Assembly (NCBI RefSeq): GCF_963675165.1
Contig: NC_087377.1
Span: forward strand, 4,526,042-4,590,041
DNA from: Halichondria panicea
Lineage: Eukaryota; Porifera; Demospongiae; Suberitida; Halichondriidae
Direction: 5' to 3'
DNA: 64,000 nucleotides
Part shown: positions 31,313-43,300 of the stretch, piece by piece
Layout of the letters: every line of letters starts with the position of its first letter
Position numbering within the stretch: the stretch's first letter is position 1
Program-made: the position numbers and the translations under genes
Notes under the pieces: model-generated
Databases searched by the model: none
The model's input: only the letters and a program-made list of their open reading frames with translations
What the model was told of the DNA's origin: nothing

Positions 31313-34300
31313 GTAAGTAAAATGCTCTACATGTCAATGCTAAACATTTTTTACCAGTTGAAATAGACACGTCTAATGTGTTTGTACCGTATTAGTATCC
31401 GTATAAATTATACTGTAACAAAATACGTAACTAGAATGACACTGTACAGGCCTGATTACATTTTTATTCACATGCTGTCCTTAATTTATGTGAGTTTTTT
31501 GTCGATCTAAGCAAAAACTCGCAATTCGCAATTCGCGCCCAATCTGAGTAGTCAAGAATTAGAGAGACTGAAGAGTTTCAGACTACCGATAGCTCTATAA
31601 TTATAATTACACTGTGCACAAAATAATGTCAATTGCACGTGCAATTGATGATGTTTAATTGCGCAAGCTTGCACATCTATAAGCAACAAACATAATTTTT
31701 AAATTGTGAGTAACGAGTGTAAGTGAAGAGGTTCAATCCGCTAATTTTGATTTGTTGCGTAAACAATTAAAGCTTTCCATCTCTGTACTTAACTTAGTCT
31801 CTATGCTGCTACGTAGGATATTTTATTACAAGCTTTTACATTCATTCGGCAATAATTTTGCGCACAGTGTAGACTACTTTTCTAACTCAAGCTTCTTTCC
31901 CTCACTCAGTCTATGAAAACAGGTTTCCATCGAATAGATTTGGTTCCTATACTCTTGCAACCTGAACAAATTATCTTGGTACGTGTCTCATGCATGCATG
32001 GATCAGCCCCTCCTTCTCAGGAGGGGGCTGATCCATGAGACCGCTAGGTACGTGCATGGTGATAGAGCATTTGATTACAAGTGCATTTTCTATAAGTTTC
32101 TTTCTGAAATCAAGTCAATTGTTGTTCACTACTCTTTAATGTTGGGGCCGTAATTTATCATTTCTCGGCTTTGGACCATGCATGCTTTTATGGTGTGCTA
32201 AGATAAATGCGATTCTAATAGCCGTATATAGTTTTTGCATGGCCTTTGCTTTTCTATTTCTCTTTTTACCCCTATTTTAATTATGTTGGTACGTTGATAG
32301 GTTTTAGGAGTGCATGTGAATCTATTGCACTTTAATTTTAGGTTTCTTTCCGTGTGAATCTTTAATCAAGTCAATCGTTTACTACTCTTAAAATGCGAGT
32401 GCATGCATTTTCTAAGTTTCTTTCCGTATAGTATTAATTGGCCTTTGCTTAATTCAGGTTTCTGTTTGTTCCTGTACTCTTTTTATTTTATTTTATAGGT
32501 GATAGGTTTTAAGAGTGCACTTTAATCTGGATTATAAGTGTATTTTCTAAGTTTCTTTCCGTGTGAATCTTTAATCAAGTCAATCGTTCATTACTCAGGG
32601 GTATTTAGCCAACGTCACATACATTGAAAAGTATTATATTAAACATAGTAATTGCACAGTCATGTTGTTTTGTCATAGTATCTTTAAATGAAAATAAAGA
32701 TCATGTGACCATCATGTGACCAATTAACATGAAATTTCCTTGTAAAAAAAAGTATTTGTTCCAGCTTACTAATAGTTAGATCCTGGAATCCTAATGTACA
32801 TATCATATAGACTGATGAAACCCTGCTGCGCAAAAGCAGATTCATATAGGTAATCATGGTCTACACAAACAACATGCTAAGATTTACTTGAATTGTCCCT
32901 GAGATCTCCTCCTAACTTTATTGTTTGGCTGCACTCTGTCTTGCGCAGCAGGAAACAAGTTCTCTACTATCTAGTTAAGGCCTTTAATAGCTACTAGGTA
33001 GCCTACAACAAATCCATTTTCAGGGTTTTACTCGATCAAATAGCTACGTCAACTTCAGTAAGTTAAACCATAGATAATAGAGCACAGAAATCAGGCTTCT
33101 ATTGGTTCCTATACTCTATAATTATACGTGATATGTTATAGGAGTGCTCTTGAATCTAGATTAAAAGTGCATTTCCTAAGTTTCTTTCTGTGTGAATCAA
33201 TCCTTGTTGGTACTTGATAGGCACTTGAATCCAGATTACATGCATGCAAGTGCATTTTCTAAGTTTTCCATGTTAATCTGAATCAAGTTGTTTCAATGAT
33301 ACTCTTCAGTGCGAGTGCATTTTCTTCTGTATATAATTATAGGTATTTGCTTAAATCAGGTTTCTGTTTGATAGAGTAACGGTATAGGTTCCTACTCTTT
33401 AATTAACCAAACTATGTTGGTTTGTAAAAGGTGTTACGAGCAAGTGCTTGTTATACCATACTGAGTGGGTGCATGGTGTGATTGATGCATGGAGTAATCT
33501 ATTTCTAGGAACGTGAGAGATGCTTATGGAATGCATGTAGCCTGACTACACCCTAATTTGGTAGTGTGTGTGAAAATACAGTGTGCATGTACATGCAGAA
33601 CTATAGTAAGGAAAAATTAAGTTTGAAATACCACTATTAATAGTGTAGGTATTGCATAGACGGTTTTCTGGTACAGTTTTCCTTTTGACATCCGACCTTT
33701 ATTATCAAACGAAGACTTTTGTAAGTTATGAGCTACATAATCAATTAGACACTGTTTAGGAAGTTTCTACATGATTTAAAAGCCCAAAGGCTAGTTGTAT
33801 AGTATCCCCGAATGTAGTGTAGCCCTGAGGGCTTCTAAATTATGTGCAAACTTCCTATAAACAGGAACATGCATTTTACATAGCAACCATGATTTGATTT
33901 TCTAAGTGAATTACATGATTATGCTTCGGTGCGCATGCGCAAGCGAGGTATACGGTAGTGTGTTTGTGTGTCTGTGTGTGTGTCTGTGTAGACTGCTACA
34001 GCTGCTCAAGGATGAATCAAGTGCAAGTAAGAGTTTCTATAGGCTTCTAGTCATGTTTTCTTGGATTTTAATTCGTCGTACTTAGTAGTTAGCTCTGCGC
34101 TAGAATGCTAGCTATTGGTAGCTGCAAGAGTGAGAAGAGAACTGCAAGGCTCTGCTTAGTCGGGCGCTGCCGCCCTCTACCGTTGCCCGGAAGGAGGTCG
34201 GGAATCAAGCCTATCCACAGTTTTGTTCTGTTGTTGGAATTCCAACAATTCCACCAGCTCCAATCAGATTGCAGTATCTCTCAAGGGGATTGATCACACC

Positions 34301-37300
34301 CACTCAACTGTACCACGTGTGAATTTTGCACACGTTGGATTGACTGAGAGGCGAGGCCAACACCCACTTTAATTCATCGCTATTGGTTAGCACCCACATA
34401 GAATGAATGATATTCATGATACTATTGCGTAACAGGCCAGAACAAAACTGTGGATAGGCTTGATTCCCGACCTCCTTCAAGGAGGGCGGCGACGCTCGAC
34501 TAGGCTCTGCTGATGGCCATTAATTTTAGACTTGAACTTTTGGCATCGATCGTTTTTAACAACAATCATGATCGATCATTACCCACTCTTTAAGTTTGCA
34601 TGCAGTAAAATAATTATTGCAAAAATAAGCTATTAGTAGCTTTATGTTATGTAGCTTTGGCATCTCCACCGAGGCATCAGCACCTTCGGTGCTTTAATTC
34701 ATTTTAAAAGTAAGTACATGATTTTCTAAGTTGAATAGAACACTACCTTTAGCCAATCAGATTGCAGTATTTATGGATTATTGTCAGTTAGACCATGGAT
34801 AAGAGGGATTAGAAACGAAAATGTTTGCGTGAAACACTCCGCGTTATTGGGTGTGGCTAAAACTACAAAGGATTATATTTATAGTCAGCATTCTCATTAC
34901 CTGTCTTGCTGCCATACTATGTGCTGTACATAGAAATGGTGAAATTGATGTTGATTATTCTAAAAAGTAAAAAGTAAAGAGAATCTAGCTCTAAAAGGTC
35001 GACTAAGCAACGCAGCCACTATTACTAAATGTGACAGGCTCTGGGAAAACCAAACTATTGGAGCAAAATTTATAATATTGAGCTACAGCTAAATTTATGC
35101 CTACAGTATAAAATCTCAAATAAAATGTTATTGGTGTATACATTTTAGCCTGCTCCAATAGTCTGGTTTTCCCAGAGCCTGTCACAAATAAATAAATGCT
35201 ATACAAGAAGGAATAGCTCTTACTATGAAGTCGTGGGAGGTCAAGACCCGTGGTGTCTCAAAAAGTATACTTGAAGGACTATATACTTTATGAACAGTAC
35301 AGCTTATCCATAGCATGAAAAGAATCCTATATAATTATAGCACTTAGATACATAATAACCAATTGCAAGTCAAGCAATGTCCTTTGCTGTTTCGGCTTCA
35401 CAAGCAGGGAAAGAGAAAAGTTAACATGGAGTATTTCAAGCTAAACTCAATAAAAAGTATAAAAACAAAGTAAAGACAACGGACTTAGAGCTTGTCAGTG
35501 GTGTAAACTTACTTCTCTAGAGTACCTCCTAGATCCTGAGTGATCGCTAGTTGATAAGAGAGCTAGAAACAGTTGAAATACAACCTTAGTATGGTAAAAA
35601 CTAAAATATTCGCAAGCGCGAAATCATATCGCGGAGTGTTTCACCCGTTGACACAGGGCGGCTTGGTCGTTTCCAATCCTTTTTCTGTTCTATCTATGGT
35701 TTAGGAAGTTTCTACATGATTTAGAAGCCCAAAGGGCTGGTTGTAGTATCCCGAACGCAGTGAGGGTTCTACTAGCCCTGAGGACTTCTAAATCATGTGG
35801 AAACTTCCTAAATAGTGTCTAAGCCCCTGATATAAATTATGCTTTTTTTCACCCATTATTCTATTCAGTCTTTAATTCTTGAAAATGTGCCTATTATTCT
35901 CATAAAAAATCAGATTATTCTCATAAAAGTGCAAAAAAATGCGACATATTAATTATAGACAAAATTAAAACGTAGACATAAACACAGCACATGTACACAT
36001 GCAACTGACACATGACATAATTAATATAATCATGATTTTCAGTGTTATCTTGCTGACTTGAACTGATCTAACTTCAGCATTTTTTGATGAAAACGTCTTT
36101 ATGCAAAACTTAATGTAATGATCTTTACCAAAAATGGACATTAATTTGTGCCCAATTATTTTAAGACTAGCTAAAATAAAATTATTCCGAGCATAATTTA
36201 TCAGGGCCTAGTCTAAGCATTTAGATCATAGAGCAACCATGAGTATTTAGCCACTCCTGTTCTTATCTAATCTTTGCTACATAATTTTCTAAGTGAAGTA
36301 GCTAAGTACATGATTTTCTAAGTTGGATAGAACACTTCCTTTAGCCAATCAGATTGCATGGCAAACATGATCTAACTCTTGTTTAGTTACCCCCTCAGGT
36401 ATCGACGAGTGTGTTACTTGCATGGACAACTGCGATGAAAATGACTGTGTTGTTGGTGAGTGGGTGTAGGTGTTTTTGGCAGGGGACCATAATTATAACT
36501 GTATGTACAGCGCATATATATAGAATGCCCTTTTTATCTTGGTTGGTTAAAATTATTATTCTCATAAAAAATGATCATAAAAAATCCGATTTTTTCCCAA
36601 AAAATGTAACATAATTATATTGACCACTACCTGCAACTCTTCGAATTAATGAGGTTGTAAACTTAATGAATATACAACCTCTTAGTCTAAAGCATCGATT
36701 ATGATTATGTATTATGACACAATCAAAACTGCTATAGCTATATACCATGTACTGTACTATGTTATACAGTAGACTCTCGTTAATCCGGTCACCCTTGGGA
36801 CCATGCAGCTTGGCCGGAATAGTGAGGTGGCTGCAGCTCAGGAAATAGCCGCGGCTTAAAAACGACCTTACCTCGAATCTAATGACTACTTTTGCGGTTC
36901 TTGTCTCGAGGATAATGTAGGATAATAAATTATTCTCTTCTCTATTTAAGTGTAATCCAATTTTATTTGGTAAACCACACCCAAAACGTCATATCCGGCC
37001 GTAATACACGTATAAATTACATTGAAAACCTTGTTTGGGACAGCCAGCACTGGCCGGTAAACAGAATAGCGAGTGGCCGTACTTCAGGGTGAGTTTTGTG
37101 CAGTAAACATATAGCTAGCATTCCGTGCCAAGCCAAATGGCCGGTATATCGAGGTGGCTGTACTTCAGAGAGCCGGAATAGCGAGAGTCTACTGTAATGC
37201 ATTAACCTAAATAATAAATTATTATTGTGACTTGTGCTCTCTCTCCTTTATTAATAGGCTCCGTATCAGTCGACAGAGTGGAGTTCTTCTACACCTATGG

Positions 37301-40300
37301 TGGTGTCTACATGTACATCTACTTCAACAACTTGATGGAGAATCCATTCTACAATGATGAATCCTCCTTCTTCGAGCCATTTGATAGTGTGTCTGATGTA
37401 CCATGTATTTTGAACCAACTTGTTTTCAGAAACACGGACACGAACGCAACATTCCAGGCTGAATACCAGGGTGCTTGTACTTCCTTCGGTAGTAACTTGA
37501 TTTTAATCCGCATGAATCCTAGAGATTTTCTCAGGCTGCTTTCTAACAAGTTTATTGACACCAACTCAACTACTACTGTCCCCTTGGAGATGTACACTGC
37601 AGATATGCTTGGAACTCCTTTCAACCTTCGAATAGAACCAGACAACCCGTTTGAGTTTGACGTGAGAGTTATCCTATCCTCCAATGTAGGGGTTAATGAC
37701 CTAGATTATTGGATCAATGACAGTATTCTTTTGATTCATTTCAATGCTTTCATTGAGGTTGCTACCGTCAATGCTAGCAAGCTATCACTCTCTCTCAGTT
37801 TCAACCAGGATAATGCAAATAACACTGTTAACATTACGAATGGTGAAGTACTGAACCACTCTCCTGGCTTAACATCATCTGTAGCTATTAGACTGTCTTC
37901 TAATGATCAAGATCTGCTCGCAAGCAAAGGAATATGCATTATCATTCAGGACTGTTACCTTGGCATAGAAGAAGGATTCGCTGCTGCATATTTTGGAGAA
38001 GAAGTTTCTCCGACTACTAGCTACAGAGTTCGTAATATCCGGAGAGCCCCCACAGGTGAACAGAATGCATGCATGTGGTAGTAGAAATGACTGTATTACA
38101 GGTATTCTTCATTCCTGTGCCCATGCATATCTATCTATATTTCCCACCTACTACACTTTTGCCATGTAGTCTAGTGGGGTTTAACTGTCATAAATTGGCA
38201 CCTCAGGGCTACAAGGGAAAATATGGCTCATAAATTGGCACCTCAAGCATATGCAACAAAATAAAAATAATGATGTTTTCGATGAATGAAGATGAATGAA
38301 ATGTCTTGCATGAGAAACAAAATGTCATAAATGAAAACATGGAGTCGGGTGTAGTCTGTAGACTAGTCCATCAAAAATTCTGCTGTGTGAGGAGCTGCTT
38401 TAGAGACACTCTGGGAGAGGGCTTGGGCTCAGGCTGAGCTTTTTGCTCACTAGCACTAGTACTGACTGCACGCACTGCACTGGGCCTGTTCAGCAAAGAA
38501 AAAGGAAGCCGTTTTAATAATAATAATTATAAGAGTGGCTATTTTAAGCTTACCTTTGCTTGCCTACTAGCCTGGCATATAGCTGAAGAGAGCTGGTCAG
38601 CCTGTCTAGAGCTAGCTGTGTTGTTTCTTCTGGCTGGTTGCTGCGCAGTAAATGGAGGGAGGGGCTGACTAATTGAACAGAGAGGGGGAGTGGCTCTGTA
38701 CCGTTCGCTTGGAGGGAGGGGCTGGCTGCTCATATTTTGTCCCAGCTGCGCAAGGCTTTGAGTATGGACAGCAGCCCTGGTGTGGACGAGCTCTCTTTTC
38801 CTAGTTGTCTTCTTGTTTGAAAAGTGTTGCTATGTGGTAGTCATGTAAGCTTATATAGGCTGGATGCATAGCAACCAGCCAGCCAATCAGATGGGACATA
38901 TATCAATTAATGCACAGTGCCTCGGGTTTATGACAGTAAACCACACCTCCCACTCGGGCTACGCCCTTGTAGTCGGGAGGTTTACTGTCATAAACCCCTC
39001 TACACTGTACATTAACTAATACATAATCGGTGTATGAATTTAGTTAGCCTGTGCAGAGCAAAATTAATCAGGTCAGTTGTAGGTACAGATGATCACTACC
39101 CAGAAAAAATTAACACTTCTCTATGTTGGCTTTGATTGTTGTTATAATTATTATACGCAAAGCGCGAACGTAATTTGGTGATTATTAATAGTATATGGCT
39201 AAGAGTGCAATGTGGGATTAATAGCACGAGTAGCTATCAGAGCCTCCAAGTAGAGACTTTTCTTTTCAGTATTAATCAGCTCATTTTTCCGTATTTAATG
39301 ATAATCTTTAGTACAAAACATGGAAATGAGATGAAATGCTGTTTAGTGGCTTTTTAATTGCCCTGCCCCTTCAATAAAGGGGCGTGGCAAGCGAGACTTG
39401 GCTTTACAAGATAAATTCAGTATAGCTGTCTTTCAGTATCAGACTCACTACCAGTATAGGGCATAGAGCTACTACAGCTGTTATGGATGCTACTAGATCA
39501 TTCACTGTCAACTATAAGGCCAGTTAACTTATTCTGTAAGCTGACAAAAGGTCACTTCTAGTCTTCTAGATCTACATGTATATCCGTATTTTTGCAGTTA
39601 ATTCCGTATAACCGTATTAGAAGACAGAAATCCGTATAAATACGGAAAAAACCGTATACTTGGAGGCTCTGAGCTATACTATTGATTGTTAATCGTTTGT
39701 GATGCAGTTTTAAGGACATTTTTAGCTGCAGTTTCAGTAAAAAAATTAGCCGCGGCCGTTATTCAAACGTGCAGTCGTCAAGGCAGTAATTGCACGTGTT
39801 TAATGATGACGTGCAATTACTGCAATTACTGCCTTGACGACGTGCAATTACTGATACGAGATTAATCACTGTACGAATCACAGTGAATAATATAGGACAA
39901 CGTATTTATATAATAATTATACTCCAGATTCTGAGCCAGTGACTATGTCTATTCAGCTGGACTACGTTGACGGGTTGGCTTTGAACTTAATTCTCAACCT
40001 GGGTCAACCATTCACAGTTCGATCAACTTCTATCGGGGAGAGGATTATCAGGTTAGGCATGAGACAAAGAAATAGAGCCTTATAATTTAATAAAGAGTTT
40101 GCTTGTATAACATAAATTATAATGTGTCTATTTATTATGTAATTGTCAAAGTAATGCCTCACCTCCCCCTACCAGGGATAGGTGGGGATTAGTTGGGGAT
40201 TAGACTTGAAGTTGCTCCCCTACCTATAGGGGACTTAGACAGATTACCTGATCCATGCATTGGGTCAAAGATCAATTTAAGATCGATCACATGATGTCAA

Positions 40301-43300
40301 TCAGTTATCTTCTCGCCATGAAGAATTGTATGATACAGGTCTATAATTCCCACATAACCCCATGTTGTACTAGGGGCTACCAGGGGGTTAGACCAAATAA
40401 CATGCCCAAAGGTAGGGGTATTAGATCATGTGATTTGTCTAATCCCCGGTAGGGGGGAGGGTGGGGCATTAGATTGACAAGTGCATTATGTGTACATGTG
40501 TGTTTATATCTGTGTGTATTTGCACAACACTCTCATCCATACAGTGTGACATGTACAAGCAGGGACACTAACAAACACGTGAACCCTACACTAGAGATTG
40601 ACAATGGTGCAGTGCCTATTCCTCCTAACTACATCCATAATGATTGGCCCAGCTCCACCACCTTGAATGCATCCAGAGGGCTATACGAGTCTGGTTTGCA
40701 AGGTTACCATACGTGCAGGACAGAAGGTGACACTTTCTTCAGCCCTCACCTTCTGCATCCCAGTAAGTATAGAGCACGTACAAAGCTTACATGTAATTGT
40801 ATGTCCGTCCAGCAGAAAAAGATTGCATTTTCTACAGAACTGCCTATAACCTGTTCTCAACTTAGGCAGTATACTTTAGAAAATACAATATAATACTTTC
40901 TCTGCCTGAATTACCTCCATTATACGTGAAGTGTATATATACTAATTACCTTCGATGTGTTAAATTTGCTTTCTCTCCATTCACGACAGGTAATGGTCGC
41001 ATCTTTTTCTATCAAGGATCCTCTATTTCGGTTGATGTATATGAGGATATTGTACTCCGCTTTGCACATTCCGACTTTAATGGAAATTTTGAACTTAATT
41101 GGTTCGATGTATATAGATCTACTAATTTTGATACACCACCTTTTGAGTTCCGTTTTGAAATAAACACACCATTCCCGTACCATGCTGAACTGCACATCAT
41201 CAGGACCCGGTTTGACTATCAGGGAGAGTATTTTATCAATTACCATGGTAGTCTATGGCCAAACTTCATTATCACTGTCAACGGTATGTATACTTTAATA
41301 GCAACTCTGACCATAATTATATTCATGTGTTTAGCTATCACTTCATAATGATTTAAAATTATTGCAAGCATAAAGTCTACATGCATAATCATTATTTTTT
41401 CCCACAGATCCTGAACTCACTATCTACCCACCGGTCCTGACTGTGCTCAGCTCTGACCCTCCTGATACAACCGCCTCTCTCACTTGTACCTCTGACAATA
41501 CAAATGTTCCTGTGCTCTTCCCTGGAGATTACACCTCACTAGGCATTACGTCTACCTACTTGGATGATACCAACAGCTCTGTAAGATTGGATTTTGAGCT
41601 GAACAAAAGCCTTATTAGCATGCTAGAGGGGGTGGAGTTCATCTGTGAGGCTAGGGACCCAGATGATTTTAACTCCATTGTATCAACTGCCAGTTCTGTC
41701 TTCAGGAAAGTGTCAGGTATTAATAGTAGTCCCTCAGGGTGCGAAATAGTACTTCTATAATGATTAATCCCAACTAACTTCGATTGTGCATGTGTACGTT
41801 ACTGCAGCTCCTCTGTCTCTCTATGCAATTGAGCCCGACAGTAGTCGTAATCAAGTTATGGATGGTGCAATGATCAATACAACCAGCTCGTTTGAATGCC
41901 TGTGGTATATCAATTCCACACAAACGGATATTGAAGTTATCACTGATGCCTTGTTCTGGAAAATCAACACCCTGCAGCCCCCAGAAGAATTCGAGTTCAC
42001 TTCAGAATTTAGTGACGAGAATTTTGTAGTCACTACACTCGAGAATAGTATCACACTGAATATTCTTGGCGGTTTCATTGGAAGTGTTTCTTGTATATAT
42101 GGCGACGACAGTATACAGATCAACGTTTTCACTCAAGGTAAGTGTGTAGATGCAATACTTTGCTCTGTAATTTGCGTGTGTAAGAGTTAATAAAAAGTGG
42201 TCGTGACAGCTATATAGTACCGTATGATTTGATCCAGAATCAATACGCCTATCTAAGTTGAAAATATCCACTCTACGTATTTCTCTCTCCTCAGCTCTGG
42301 TGTTGGGTGTTGACTTCATTCCTCCATTCTTCCCTGATGATGCTGTGGAATTGTTTGGTAGTGATGATGGTTGTTCACAGCGAATTTACTCAAGCACTGG
42401 AATTCCGTTTGGAGCTGCAACACAACAATACGTTCATGTGAGTTGAAGTTACGTTGGTATAATTTTCATTAATTAACTTGATCCACATGACACAAACACA
42501 CACACACACACATATATACACTCACTTACACAATGACTGCTCTAAAATGACTGTAATAATTATAGTGTTTCTTTCCTCTTGCAGGTCTGCACGAATGGCA
42601 TGCTGACTGTTGGCACTCCCCCACTCTTTCTCGGTACAGCATCAGAACGATTCCCTACATCTGATATCAGGATCAGCCAATCAAATTTGCTTGCTCCATT
42701 CTGGAATGACCACGACGGCCGTGACCTCACCTCTAGTGTAAGGTACAGAGTGTACAATGATGCTGCTGGTGACCCTGATGGTTTTATGAACATCGTGAGC
42801 TCTTTTATATCAACCCGTATCGATGCTGAAATATTTGGTACATTTGTTCCCACTTGGATGCTAGTAGCCTCTTGGAGGGACGTTCCTCCCTATCCTCACA
42901 CTGCAATAGACAGAGGAAGAGTGAGTGCTGTGTGTGTGTGTGATTGTGTGTGATTTTATGGAGGGTATATACTGCATAAAAATGTGCCTATAACTATGTG
43001 TGCATGTGTGTGTGTGTGTGTGTGTAATTAAGTTATATAACTATAATTATTATATAGGCTAATTAAATTTGAAACTCGAAGTAGCAAAGTTTTCAAGCCT
43101 CAGAATTAAGGCACCCACTTCAAGGCCTATATATATAGGTGTCATTGTAGTAATCGTATGAACCATTCTCTTTCACATTTCCAGAATTCGTTTGAAGCCA
43201 TTATCATAACTGATGGTGTAGTAACCTTTGCTGTCTACACGTATAACTGTGATGATCTGCAATGGGGTCAGTCGCAGGATAGTGACTATTCTACCATCGG

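Larger units (their letters stand above)
31313..36398. other. First intron of the giant gene, filled with repeats
   Basis: Contains a hairpin element (31986-32046), diverged tandem repeats (32060-33340), two AGGAAGTTTC foldbacks, dispersed element copy 3 with a nested MITE, and the TGTGACAGG element. No additional exon was recognised. Confidence 0.55.

Noticed and set aside
37349-37684. Minus-strand ORF of 111 codons
   Set aside because: Shadow of exon 37258-38055, which is in phase with its neighbours and has protein-like composition.
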